Below, piece by piece: positions 24,931-33,645 of a stretch of 49,688 bases of DNA. The position numbers and the translations under genes are program-made. The notes beneath the pieces were generated by a model. It did not search any database. It worked only from the letters and a program-made list of their open reading frames with translations, and was not told where the DNA came from. This stretch comes from Abditibacteriota bacterium (lineage in GTDB: Bacteria > Armatimonadota > UBA5829), in assembly GCA_017552965.1 (NCBI GenBank), contig JAFZNQ010000054.1, forward strand, positions 1 through 49,688, read 5' to 3'. Each line of letters starts with the position of its first letter. The stretch's first letter is position 1.

Positions 24931-25980
24931 ATGAAAGCCGTTACCCCCCGCACGATCTACGGAGCGGTGTGCCTCACCCTGATCCTGCTGCTTTTGGCAA
25001 AATTTGCGGGAGCCATGTCCTCCGTCATCATCAGTCTTGCGCTGTCTGCCATTCTGGCGGCGGCGCTGGACGCGCCCGTCAGCTGGCTGGAACGGCGCAG
25101 GGTCTCCCGCAGCGTGGGGACCTTTTTGTGCGTTGTGGCGGCGCTGGGGCTGGCGGTGTTTGCAGTCAGGCTGGTGGCCCCAATGGTCAGCAGCCAGGCC
25201 CAGGCCCTGTCGGACCAGTGCCCCCGCTTGGTGAAGCAGCTGGACGCCAAGGCCGAAAAGTATCTGAAGACCATCAAGGTGGATCCCAGACACCTGGATC
25301 TGGCCAAGCTGGACATCAAGCCCGGCGCCGTGGCCAAGGGCGTGGCCGGCAGCGCCGCCTGGGTGGGTCAGAACGCTCTGAGCGCTCTGACCGGGGCCTT
25401 TTTGGTGATAGTCTTTACCATATATATCCTCATAGAGCCCAGGCCTCTCATCAAAGGGGCGCTGCACCCGTGGCCTGCGGACGTCCGCAAAAAGATACGC
25501 CGGTGCCTCATCCGCATTAAGAAGGCCATTTCCTACTGGGTCGTGGGCCTTATGCTGGGCAGCTGCTGCATATTTTTGCTCACCTGGCTGGGGCTCTCCC
25601 TGATCAGGATGCCCAACGCCTTCCTGTTCGCCGTCATTGCCGGCCTGATGAACATCATCCCCACTCTGGGGCCCATCCTTTCGGCGGTGCCTCCCGTGCT
25701 CATAGCCATAATAACCAACCCGGTCATGATCCTGAAGGTCATAGTGGTCTACGTGGTGGTGCAGCAGTGCGAAGGGCACCTGGTGACCCCTCTGGTCATG
25801 CAGAAGCAGCTCTCCATACACCCGGTGGTGCTGCTCTTCTCCATATTCGTTATGGGCACCCTGTTCGGGGTGGCGGGCATATTCATCACCGCCCCCGTGG
25901 TGGCTTCCGTGGGCATCATCTACGACGAATTCTACGCCAAGGAGGCCCGGCGCCGGGCGGGGAAAAGCTCCGGCGGATAA
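24931..25980 (+). CDS. AI-2E family (PerM/YdiK-type) membrane transporter
   Basis: A 349-residue polytopic protein with hydrophobic segments near residues 8-26, 30-46, 60-80, 145-165, 200-225, 228-250, 255-290 and 300-335. The family core is clear: a soluble region after the third segment, then FTIYILIEP, the AVIAGLMNIIPTLGPILSAVPPVLIA signature, VVQQCEGHLVTPLVMQKQLSIHP, and a final G-x-F-x-A-P pair. Members have been linked to AI-2 export, Na+/H+ antiport or lipid transport, so the cargo is uncertain. It is probably co-transcribed with the ligase gene. Confidence 0.88.
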   Translation: MKAVTPRTIYGAVCLTLILLLLAKFAGAMSSVIISLALSAILAAALDAPVSWLERRRVSRSVGTFLCVVAALGLAVFAVRLVAPMVSSQAQALSDQCPRLVKQLDAKAEKYLKTIKVDPRHLDLAKLDIKPGAVAKGVAGSAAWVGQNALSALTGAFLVIVFTIYILIEPRPLIKGALHPWPADVRKKIRRCLIRIKKAISYWVVGLMLGSCCIFLLTWLGLSLIRMPNAFLFAVIAGLMNIIPTLGPILSAVPPVLIAIITNPVMILKVIVVYVVVQQCEGHLVTPLVMQKQLSIHPVVLLFSIFVMGTLFGVAGIFITAPVVASVGIIYDEFYAKEARRRAGKSSGG

Positions 25981-26104
25981 GCCCCTCGCCGGCATTTTGC
26001 CTTCCCCGGACCGTAAAAGGCTGCGCGGCATAACGTTCCGCCCTGCGGATGCGCAGACGGCCGTCCGCGGGAAAGCCGGCAATACGCATAAAAGGTGAGA
26101 AACT

Positions 26105-27703
26105 ATGATGAATTACCGGAGACATTTGAGATCCGTTCCCTTTACGGTCCTGTTTGCGGTTGTCTGCGCGGCGCTGGTCATTCTCGGGCGGACACTGCCC
26201 TTCGGAAGCACCGTGAGAATCGGGGACATGCCGTTTCCCTACACCGATGCCTTTGTCATGATCTCTTACGGGCTCGGAGGGCTGGGCTGCGGATTATTAT
26301 CCTTTGTCATCCTTTTCGCCGGAGAATTTATGCTGGCGGAAGGAAACCCTTCCATATACGCCTCTTCCGTTTATCTGATAATCGGGCTGGCTTTCTCTGC
26401 CATGTCCTTCAACGGCTGGTTTGCGGACGTGAAGAAAACGCTTTCCGGCATTGTCCTGCTGTCCGTCCTGCTTGCGCTTTCCTGGCATTTTGCTTTTACC
26501 GTCCTGGCAGTCGATGCCGACACCTCGAATATGTTATACGGTATACCTGTCCCCAAGCTCTTTCTCTGCGCGCTGCCTCAGACCGTTCTGGCGGTCCTGG
26601 CTGTCGGCGGTTTTTTCAAATACGCGCCGGACAAATACAAGCGTATTGCCGGCTGGGCCGACCGGGACATATTCAGCGCCCGCGAAGGGGAGAACAGGTC
26701 TGTCCTGGCAAGGCGCATCACCTTATTGTCCCTGTTGGGGTCTGTACTGCTGGGCGCCGCCGCGATATTCAGCGCGTGTCTGTTCTCGGCCGCGGGTGAA
26801 GGGGTACCCTTCAGCCTCGGATATTTTGTTTCCAGATGGCAGTTTAACCTGCAGCTGGGACTGATGATGCTGTGCACCTCCGCGCCGGTTGCCTTCCTGG
26901 TAAATCTGTACGTCATGATGAGGGTCGCCGTTCCCATCAATGAAATGTCGTATTTGACGGAAAAATACTACGAGGATGGAGATGAGCTCCGTCCGGAGGA
27001 GTTCTCGGAGCTGCGGATCCGTACCGGCGACGAGATAGAAAAGCTCTATCGCAGTATGCTGAAAATGCAGGGAGATATATCCTCGTATATCGCCCGTCTC
27101 GTTGAAGAGGAACGCCATTCGGCGCACCTGACAAAGGAGTTCATGCTGGCTCTCTCCAAAGCCGTTGACGCCAAGGATCACTATACCAGCGGCCATTCGC
27201 AGCGGGTAGCGGAATACTCGAGAGAGATCGCAAGACGGATGGGCAAAAGCCTCGGGGAGCAGGAAGATATCTACACCATGGGGCTGCTGCATGACATCGG
27301 AAAGATCGGCGTTCCGGAGTCCATCATCAATAAGAAAGGGAAGCTGACCGATGAGGAGTTTCAGGCTGTCAGGGAGCATCCTGTGACGGGACATGAGATA
27401 CTGAAGACCGTTGAGGAGATCCCCCGACTGGCTGTCGGAGCGCGCTGGCATCACGAAAGGTATGACGGACGCGGCTATCCGGACGGGCTGAAGGACGGCG
27501 AAATACCGGAGGAGGCGCGGATCATAGGCGTGGCCGATGCGTATGACGCTATGACCAGCAATCGAAGCTATCGCAACGTCATGCCCCGGGAAAAAGTGCG
27601 GGAACAGATAGAGAACGGCAGGGGGACGCAGTTTGACCCCCGCATCGCAGACGTGATGCTGACTATGATGGAAGAGGATAAGGAATTCCGGATGCAGGAG
27701 TAA
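26105..27703 (+). CDS. Membrane-bound HD-GYP domain protein (c-di-GMP phosphodiesterase type)
   Basis: A 532-residue protein. The N-terminal 290 residues contain about six to eight hydrophobic segments, forming a membrane sensor module. A HAMP-like linker (VAVPINEMSYLTEKYYED to ELRIRTGDEIEKLYRSMLKM) and a short coiled coil lead into the HD-GYP domain (about 350-510): GHSQRVAEYSREIA, the metal-binding LLHDIGKIGVPE (His-Asp near 396), HPVTGHEIL, HHERYDGRGYPDG (GYP near 456) and VADAYDAMTSNRSYR. All metal ligands look intact, so it is probably an active phosphodiesterase. AGGTGAG at 26093-26099 precedes the ATG. Codon use seems less GC-biased than its neighbours, which may mean transfer. Confidence 0.9.
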   Translation: MMNYRRHLRSVPFTVLFAVVCAALVILGRTLPFGSTVRIGDMPFPYTDAFVMISYGLGGLGCGLLSFVILFAGEFMLAEGNPSIYASSVYLIIGLAFSAMSFNGWFADVKKTLSGIVLLSVLLALSWHFAFTVLAVDADTSNMLYGIPVPKLFLCALPQTVLAVLAVGGFFKYAPDKYKRIAGWADRDIFSAREGENRSVLARRITLLSLLGSVLLGAAAIFSACLFSAAGEGVPFSLGYFVSRWQFNLQLGLMMLCTSAPVAFLVNLYVMMRVAVPINEMSYLTEKYYEDGDELRPEEFSELRIRTGDEIEKLYRSMLKMQGDISSYIARLVEEERHSAHLTKEFMLALSKAVDAKDHYTSGHSQRVAEYSREIARRMGKSLGEQEDIYTMGLLHDIGKIGVPESIINKKGKLTDEEFQAVREHPVTGHEILKTVEEIPRLAVGARWHHERYDGRGYPDGLKDGEIPEEARIIGVADAYDAMTSNRSYRNVMPREKVREQIENGRGTQFDPRIADVMLTMMEEDKEFRMQE

Positions 27704-27768
27704 GGCAGCCCTGTCCGGCGTGTTTCATATCTGCAATATTCCGAAGCAACCCCGTTAGGAGGTCTTTT

Positions 27769-30330
27769 ATGATCACAAAGCTTATTGTATGCTGCGCGGC
27801 GTGCCTTTTGCTGCAAAGCGTGGTGTTTGCAGGCGAGGGCGGGTATTCCCGCTATCTGGCCGATATGCTGTTTCCCGCCGGCAAGCCGGCGGAGGCGGCC
27901 CGCGTACGGGTCGTAAGGGATTTTTCGCCGGGCTGCACCAAGTTCGGCAGCCGCTGCGCGGGAGGCCCGTGCCAGCTGGGGGGCAAAACCTACCCGAGGG
28001 GCATCGGCGCCAATTCGCCTTCCGAGATACTGGTATCTCCCCTCAAGCCGGTGAAAAGGCTGACGGGCCTCTACGGCCTGGATATGAGCGCCTTCCGGTC
28101 TCCGGGCTCCTGCGAATTTATCGTAAAGGCCGGAGAGGAGGAGCTTTTCCGTTCGCCGGTGATAAAGGGCGACGGCAAGGCCTATCCTCTGGACGTGGAT
28201 ATGAAGGGCGTCCGGGAGTTTTCCCTGGTCATCACCGACGGGGGCGACGGCCCCACCAGCGACCACGGCGACTGGGCGGAGCTGAAGGCGGAGTATGAGG
28301 ACGGGACGGAGGAATATCTCAGCGATATTGCCGGCATCCCGGCGGCCGAGCCGGTCCCCTTTTCCCTGGAATACGGCGGCCGGGCTTCCGGGGAGTTTCT
28401 TGCCGGCTGGGTCTATGACTGCCGGGACAGGGAGCTGGAGGACAGGACCGTGCGCACCGCCGTCTGGTCGGACCCGGCCACGGGGCTGGAGATAAAAGCG
28501 GTGGTGAATATATACCGGAAGACCTCCGGGGTGGACTGGACTCTTTACCTGACCAACAGGGGCGGCAAAAACACTCCCGTGATCCGTTCCCTGCGGGCTC
28601 TGGACACCCGGTTTTATCCTGCCGGGGCGGACAGGACCGGGGCGGAATATGCCGCTCCCGACGTGCCTCAGCAGCCCGACGCGGCCGCCTCGTCTGCTCC
28701 CGTATTATACAGGCAGGAGGGCTCCGAGGGCATGGTGCATTTTACCCACAGGGAGTTCATGCCTCTCACGGACCTTCTGGAGGAGGGCGCCAGAATTGAA
28801 TTCGGCACCAAGGACGCCTATTCCTCCTCCGGCGCCTTCCCCTTTTACAGCCTGTCCTTCGGCCGTTACGGCATAGTCACCGCTCTGGGCTGGACCGGGC
28901 AGTGGGACGCCTTTCTGGAGAACCGGGAGGGCAGGGTCCGTTCCTCCGCGGGTATGACGAAGCTGAACACTTATCTCGAGCCCGGGGAAAGCATCAGGAG
29001 CCCCCGGGTGCTGCTCACCCTCTGGAAGGGGCTTCCCGAGGACGGCTGGAATTATTTCAGGCATACCATGCTGGAGTATATCGTGCCCCGGTACCGGGGG
29101 GAAGTGATCCGGGAGCCCCTGTTCCATATGTGCTCCTGCTTCAATGAGACCAACTCCACCACCTTTGAGAACGAAAAAAGCTATATAGACAATATCGTCA
29201 GGCACTCTCTGCCCTTTGAGGTCTACTGGCTGGACGCCTGGTGGCACAAGGGAGGCTTCCCCGCAGGTCTGGGCAACTACGGCTATCCTCTCGAAAGGGC
29301 CATAGCCCTGGACCGGTTCCCCGAGGGGGTCAAGGGCATCAGCGACTACGCCCACCAAAACGGCCTCAAAGTAATGTGCTGGTTTGCTCCGGAGCAGCTG
29401 GCGGAGGGCAGCCTGCTGGTCCGGGAGCATCCCGACTGGGTGCTGCCTGCCGGGGCTTCCTCCGGGTGTTTCAACCTGGGGATAGGCGAGGCCCTGGACT
29501 TCATGTCGGACTATATGAACACCTGCATCAGGGAATGGAATATCGATATCTGGCGCACGGATATCGGCTACACTCTGGGGGGCATCCGGGAAATGGAAAA
29601 GGAGACTCCCGACAGGGTGGGCATACTTGAGATCCGACAGGTGGAAGGCCTTTACGAGCTGTGGGACAGGATCACAAAGGCCAATCCGGGGCTCTTTATA
29701 GACAACTGCTGCGGCGGCGGAGGCAGGATAGACCTGGAGACCAGCGCCAGGGCCATTCCCGTGTGGCGCACTGACAGCGGCAACTTTACCGCAGGCTCCC
29801 GCAACATGAAGGATATGGCCATCCAGAATCAGGACATCAATGCCAACCTGAACCTCTACGTCCCCCAGAACACGGGGCAGACCTTCGGTACGGAGCCCTA
29901 CTATATCCGTTCGGCCTTCAACGGAGGCTTCCTCTTCGGTGAGGACAACCGGGGGGAGGACTATGACAACAAGACCCTGCGGACGGCCCTGCAGGAAGTG
30001 AAAAGGCTCCAAAAATACACCCTGGGAGATTTTTACAGGCTGGTGTTCAAGGGCGAAGCCCCGGACGAATGGTGCGCGTATCAATACCACCGGCCCGAAG
30101 AAGGGGACGGAGCCGTGTTTGCCTTCCGCAGGGACGACTCGCCCATACTGGCCATGGAGCTGCCTCTGCGGGGCATAGACCCGGACAAAAAATACTCCGT
30201 AACGGTTTACGGCGAGAGCTACAAGCCGGCCCGCCGCCTGACCGTGAAGGGCAGGGACCTGGCCCGGCTGAAGGTGGAGATCCCCGGGGCGCCGGCTTCG
30301 GCGCTCATAGAATACGCAGTTGCTCAGTGA
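27769..30330 (+). CDS. Secreted GH36-like alpha-galactosidase with NPCBM domain
   Basis: An 853-residue exported enzyme (signal peptide about 1-21). Residues about 22-190 match an NPCBM carbohydrate-binding module (FGSRCAGGPCQLGGKTYPRGIG to DHGDWAELKAEYEDG). A beta-sandwich follows, then a GH36/GH27-type TIM barrel with FEVYWLDAWWHKGG, GLKVMCWFAPEQLAEGS and HPDWVLP. The expected nucleophile is Asp598 (WRTDIGY, where classical GH36 has WD-x-N), and the acid/base is Asp669 after CCGGGGRIDLETSARAIPVW. A C-terminal beta domain ends the protein. Substrate is probably an alpha-galactoside, though the altered nucleophile motif leaves other alpha-linked sugars open. AGGAGG at 27757-27762 fixes the start. 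Confidence 0.87.
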   Translation: MITKLIVCCAACLLLQSVVFAGEGGYSRYLADMLFPAGKPAEAARVRVVRDFSPGCTKFGSRCAGGPCQLGGKTYPRGIGANSPSEILVSPLKPVKRLTGLYGLDMSAFRSPGSCEFIVKAGEEELFRSPVIKGDGKAYPLDVDMKGVREFSLVITDGGDGPTSDHGDWAELKAEYEDGTEEYLSDIAGIPAAEPVPFSLEYGGRASGEFLAGWVYDCRDRELEDRTVRTAVWSDPATGLEIKAVVNIYRKTSGVDWTLYLTNRGGKNTPVIRSLRALDTRFYPAGADRTGAEYAAPDVPQQPDAAASSAPVLYRQEGSEGMVHFTHREFMPLTDLLEEGARIEFGTKDAYSSSGAFPFYSLSFGRYGIVTALGWTGQWDAFLENREGRVRSSAGMTKLNTYLEPGESIRSPRVLLTLWKGLPEDGWNYFRHTMLEYIVPRYRGEVIREPLFHMCSCFNETNSTTFENEKSYIDNIVRHSLPFEVYWLDAWWHKGGFPAGLGNYGYPLERAIALDRFPEGVKGISDYAHQNGLKVMCWFAPEQLAEGSLLVREHPDWVLPAGASSGCFNLGIGEALDFMSDYMNTCIREWNIDIWRTDIGYTLGGIREMEKETPDRVGILEIRQVEGLYELWDRITKANPGLFIDNCCGGGGRIDLETSARAIPVWRTDSGNFTAGSRNMKDMAIQNQDINANLNLYVPQNTGQTFGTEPYYIRSAFNGGFLFGEDNRGEDYDNKTLRTALQEVKRLQKYTLGDFYRLVFKGEAPDEWCAYQYHRPEEGDGAVFAFRRDDSPILAMELPLRGIDPDKKYSVTVYGESYKPARRLTVKGRDLARLKVEIPGAPASALIEYAVAQ

Positions 30331-30334
30331 GCCG

Positions 30335-30363
30335 TTGCTTTTATCCGTATTTTAGTATATAAT
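30335..30363 (+). promoter_or_regulatory. Promoter of the flavodiiron fusion gene
   Basis: TTGCTT (30335-30340), a 17-base spacer, TATAAT (30358-30363). It begins 4 bases after the glycosidase stop. Confidence 0.72.
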
Positions 30364-30395
30364 AGATGTGAAATCAATTGAAAGCAGGAAGCAGT

Positions 30396-32192
30396 ATGAA
30401 CATCACCGACACTATTTTCTACGCTGGCGTAAACGATCACGACATAGATCTGTTTGAGGGACAGTACGACGTGCCCAACGGCATGGCCTACAACTCCTAC
30501 GTCATCAAAGACCAAAAAACGGCCGTCATGGACACGGTGGACAAGCGGTTCTTCCACCAGTGGCTGGACAACGTCCAGAGCATCCTTGAGGGCGCCGGGC
30601 CGGACTATCTCATAGTCCAGCACATGGAGCCGGACCACTCCGCCAACATCTACGATTTTATGAAGACCTACCCCAAGTGCACGGTGGTGTCCAGCGTCAA
30701 GGCTTTTACTATGATGGAGAATTTCTTCGGCGAAGGCTTTGAGGACAGACGCATAGTGGTGGGAGAGGGGGACACCCTCTCGCTGGGCGAGCACACTCTG
30801 ACCTTTGTGGCGGCCCCCATGGTCCACTGGCCCGAAGTGCTGGTGACCTATGACGCCCGGGACAAGGTGCTCTTCTCCGCCGACGGCTTCGGCAAGTTCG
30901 GCGCTCTGGATGCCGATGAAGACTGGGCCTGCGAGGCCCGCCGGTATTACATCGGCATAGTGGGCAAATACGGCTCCCAGGTGCAGGCTCTGCTGAAAAA
31001 GGCTGCGGGGCTGGACATCGAGACCATATGCCCCCTCCACGGCCCCGTGCTGAAGGAGGATCTGGGCTACTACATCAATCTGTATGACATATGGTCCTCC
31101 TACGGCGTGGAGACCGACGGCATACTCATAGCCTACACCTCCGTGTACGGCCATACGAAGCAGGCTGTGCTGAAGCTGGCGGATATGCTGAAGGAAAAGG
31201 GCTGCCCCAAGGTGTCGGTCACAGATCTGGCCCGGGACGATATGGCGGAAGCGGTGGAGGACGCCTTCCGCTACGGCAAGATAGTGCTGGCCACCACCAC
31301 CTACAACGCCGACATCTTCCCCTTCATGAAGGAGTTCATCAATCACCTGACCGAGCGGAATTTCCAGAACAGGACCGTGGCCTTTATCGAAAACGGCAGC
31401 TGGGCTCCCCTGGCGGCCAAGACCATGAAGAAGATGCTGGAGGGCTGCAAAAAGCTCACCTTTGCCGACAATCAGGTGACTATCCGGTCGGCCATGAACG
31501 CAGAGAGCGGAGCGGCTCTGGAGGCTCTGGCGGAGGAGCTGTGCAAGGATTATCTGGCCCAGCATGACGAGACTGCCAACAAGAACGATATGACCGCCCT
31601 GTTCCGCATAGGCTACGGGCTCTACGTGGTCACCTCCAATGACGGCAAGAAGGACAACGGGCTCATAGTCAATACGGTCACCCAGGTGACGGACACCCCC
31701 AACCGGGTGGCGGTGTGCATCAACAAGCAGAACTACTCCCACCACGTCATAAAGCAGACCGGCATCATGAACGTGAACTGCCTCAGCGTGGACGCTCCCT
31801 TCAGAGTGTTCGAGCACTTCGGTTTCCGCAGCGGCCGGTCTGCCGACAAGTTCGCCGACTGGAGCGACGAGTCCTTCAGAAGCGGCAACGGTCTGGTGTT
31901 CCTGTCCAAATATATCAACGCCTTTATGTCTCTCAAGGTGGAGCAGTATGTGGACCTGGGGACTCACGGCATGTTTATCTGTCAGGTGACGGAGGCCCGG
32001 GTCATCAGCGACCGGGAGACCATGACCTACACCTATTATCAGAAAAACGTGAAGCCCAAGCCTCAGACCGAGGGCAAGAAGGGCTTTGTCTGCACGGTGT
32101 GCGGCTACGTGTATGAAGGAGATGAGCTGCCCGACGACTACATCTGCCCTCTGTGCAAGCACGGAGTCGCCGATTTTGAGCCGATAGAGTAG
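30396..32192 (+). CDS. Flavodiiron protein fused to flavin reductase-like and rubredoxin domains
   Basis: A 598-residue multidomain protein for reduction of O2 (or NO) in an anaerobe. Residues 1-245 form the metallo-beta-lactamase-like diiron domain with all ligands: H76, E78, D80, H81, H144, D163, H215. A flavodoxin domain follows (about 250-395, ILIAYTSVYGHTKQ). Residues about 405-550 are a flavin reductase-like split barrel (ALFRIGYGLYVVTS). The C-terminal 37 residues are a rubredoxin with two Cys-x2-Cys pairs (CTVCGYVY, CPLC). The fusion puts the likely electron-transfer chain in one chain. ATG 30396 has AGGAAG upstream; an earlier TTG six codons before is less likely. Confidence 0.93.
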   Translation: MNITDTIFYAGVNDHDIDLFEGQYDVPNGMAYNSYVIKDQKTAVMDTVDKRFFHQWLDNVQSILEGAGPDYLIVQHMEPDHSANIYDFMKTYPKCTVVSSVKAFTMMENFFGEGFEDRRIVVGEGDTLSLGEHTLTFVAAPMVHWPEVLVTYDARDKVLFSADGFGKFGALDADEDWACEARRYYIGIVGKYGSQVQALLKKAAGLDIETICPLHGPVLKEDLGYYINLYDIWSSYGVETDGILIAYTSVYGHTKQAVLKLADMLKEKGCPKVSVTDLARDDMAEAVEDAFRYGKIVLATTTYNADIFPFMKEFINHLTERNFQNRTVAFIENGSWAPLAAKTMKKMLEGCKKLTFADNQVTIRSAMNAESGAALEALAEELCKDYLAQHDETANKNDMTALFRIGYGLYVVTSNDGKKDNGLIVNTVTQVTDTPNRVAVCINKQNYSHHVIKQTGIMNVNCLSVDAPFRVFEHFGFRSGRSADKFADWSDESFRSGNGLVFLSKYINAFMSLKVEQYVDLGTHGMFICQVTEARVISDRETMTYTYYQKNVKPKPQTEGKKGFVCTVCGYVYEGDELPDDYICPLCKHGVADFEPIE

Positions 32193-32224
32193 CGGCTCGG
32201 CGGACGGAAAAAAAGCAGATTTAC

Positions 32225-32254
32225 TTGCGTATATCCGGAAAAATGGTATATAAT
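32225..32254 (+). promoter_or_regulatory. Promoter of the Pro-rich lipoprotein gene
   Basis: TTGCGT (32225-32230), an 18-base spacer, TATAAT (32249-32254), 39 bases before the start. Confidence 0.65.
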
Positions 32255-32292
32255 AGATTATAGATGTATATTTCGCTCTAACGAGGTAAACG

Positions 32293-33006
32293 ATGAAAAA
32301 ATACTTTTTGATAGCTGTATTGCTGACAGCGGCCCTGGCATTCTGCGGCTGCGGCAAGGATGACGCCCAGGAGACTCCCAACTCTATCGCCATGCCTACT
32401 GCCGGTCCCACTATGGGCCCCACCATGCCCGGCTCGCCCAGTACTCCCAGTACTCCCGGTATTCCCGGCTCGCCCGCGCCCACTATGCCCTCCATGCCCA
32501 GTCTGCCGACTGCTCCCGGTATGGCCGGCGGCACTGCTGCTGCCGCTCCCGCCGCTCCCGCCGCTGCGCCCGCAGCCGACGCTGCATCGGACACTTCTTC
32601 GGCGGCCAAGATCATACCCGCTCTGCCTACCCTGTCCCACGGGGATGCGGTGAAGGATGACAACGGCGAGGTCCGCAGATACACCGCCTATCCCGAATAC
32701 ACTGCCGGCAAGCGCTCTGCGAAGCCCTTCGGAGCCGATGAAAAGAGCTGCCGCGAGGCCGCTCTGGCATTCGTCCGCGCTTACTACTATGACTTTGACA
32801 GCATGAGCTTCCAGTACAGGGACGTGCCCGGCGTGTGGAAGGGAGACCGCTGGCAGTACACCTTTACCCAGATCATCAGAGAGACCAAGCGCACCGGCAA
32901 CACCATCACCATAGCCGTGAATCCGGACTACTATGACGCCGACAACGACATGCATTATCCCGAGGTAGTGTATTACAGCTCGGTAAAGAAGATCTGGACC
33001 AACTGA
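32293..33006 (+). CDS. Putative lipoprotein with Met-Pro-Thr/Ala-Pro-rich tract
   Basis: A 237-residue protein. The N-terminus (MKKYFLIAVLLTAALAFCGC) is a lipoprotein-like signal with Cys18 or Cys20, although the lipobox is not ideal. Residues about 34-100 are low-complexity: TMGPTMPGSPSTPSTP-type repeats, then Ala/Pro runs, closely like the tract in the protein at 19604. The C-terminal domain (about 115-237) has SCREAALAFVRAYYYDFDS and WQYTFTQIIRET, and is not recognised. GAGGTAA lies 4 bases before the ATG. The ACT gene starts right after the stop, so they share a transcript. Confidence 0.6.
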   Translation: MKKYFLIAVLLTAALAFCGCGKDDAQETPNSIAMPTAGPTMGPTMPGSPSTPSTPGIPGSPAPTMPSMPSLPTAPGMAGGTAAAAPAAPAAAPAADAASDTSSAAKIIPALPTLSHGDAVKDDNGEVRRYTAYPEYTAGKRSAKPFGADEKSCREAALAFVRAYYYDFDSMSFQYRDVPGVWKGDRWQYTFTQIIRETKRTGNTITIAVNPDYYDADNDMHYPEVVYYSSVKKIWTN

Positions 33007-33007
33007 T

Positions 33008-33574
33008 TTGTACAGATATATAATCACTCTGCTTTCCAAGGACAAGCCCGGCATCATCGCCGACATCTCGTCTGCGGTGGCGGCTCTGGACGGCAATATC
33101 AACGAGGTCAGCCAGACAGTGGTAAAGGGCTACTTTACCATCATAGTGTTTGCCTCGTTTCCCCGCAGCGTGGCTGACGGGGAACTGTCCGAGGCCATAT
33201 GCGGCAGGAGGCCCGAGGAAAGCGGAGATTATCATATCAACATGGTGCCCTACGAAGAGCTCAGGGGCGGCGATGGCGCAAAAAAGGAGAAGTATATCCT
33301 CACCATCAAATGCACCGAGCAGTCGGGCATCATCAGCGAGATCACCTCGTATCTCTACGGGCGCCGCATCAATATAGAGGACTTCTATGCCTACATTGCC
33401 CATGGGACGCCCTATATGCTGGCTCAGATAGCCGTTCCCGATGACGGAGTGGCGGACGAGATCAGAGACGCCCTGGAGCAGATCGGCAAAAAGTGGCACC
33501 TGACGGTGACTCTCAGTCACGAGAATATCTATATAGCCACCAGCACTGTGTGTCCCACCATCAAGCTGGTCTGA
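33008..33574 (+). CDS. Double-ACT-domain protein (GcvR-like)
   Basis: A 188-residue protein made of two ACT domains: residues 3-80 (YIITLLSKDKPGIIADISSAVAALDGN) and about 95-175 (YILTIKCTEQSGIISEITSYLYGRRINIEDF). ACT domains bind amino acids. Two-ACT proteins of this size resemble GcvR, a glycine-responsive regulator, but no glycine cleavage genes are near, so the ligand is unknown. The start is TTG one base after the lipoprotein stop, chosen because the first ACT strand begins at once. A strong terminator follows. Confidence 0.82.
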   Translation: MYRYIITLLSKDKPGIIADISSAVAALDGNINEVSQTVVKGYFTIIVFASFPRSVADGELSEAICGRRPEESGDYHINMVPYEELRGGDGAKKEKYILTIKCTEQSGIISEITSYLYGRRINIEDFYAYIAHGTPYMLAQIAVPDDGVADEIRDALEQIGKKWHLTVTLSHENIYIATSTVCPTIKLV

Positions 33575-33592
33575 CACTGCAAAAGAGGCGCA

Positions 33593-33625
33593 AGGCAAAA
33601 AACCTCCGGGTTTTTTGCCTTTTTA
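33593..33625 (+). terminator. Strong intrinsic terminator
   Basis: A 12-bp perfect stem (33593-33604 with 33609-33620) around a TCCG loop, then TTTTTAC. Confidence 0.9.
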
Positions 33626-33645
33626 CTTGTACACGGAGACGACCA

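Noticed and set aside
23626-26082. An 818-codon frame on the minus strand opposite the ligase and permease genes
   Set aside because: Antisense to two clearly recognised proteins, with His/Asp/Gln-rich low-complexity translation; no promoter or ribosome site.
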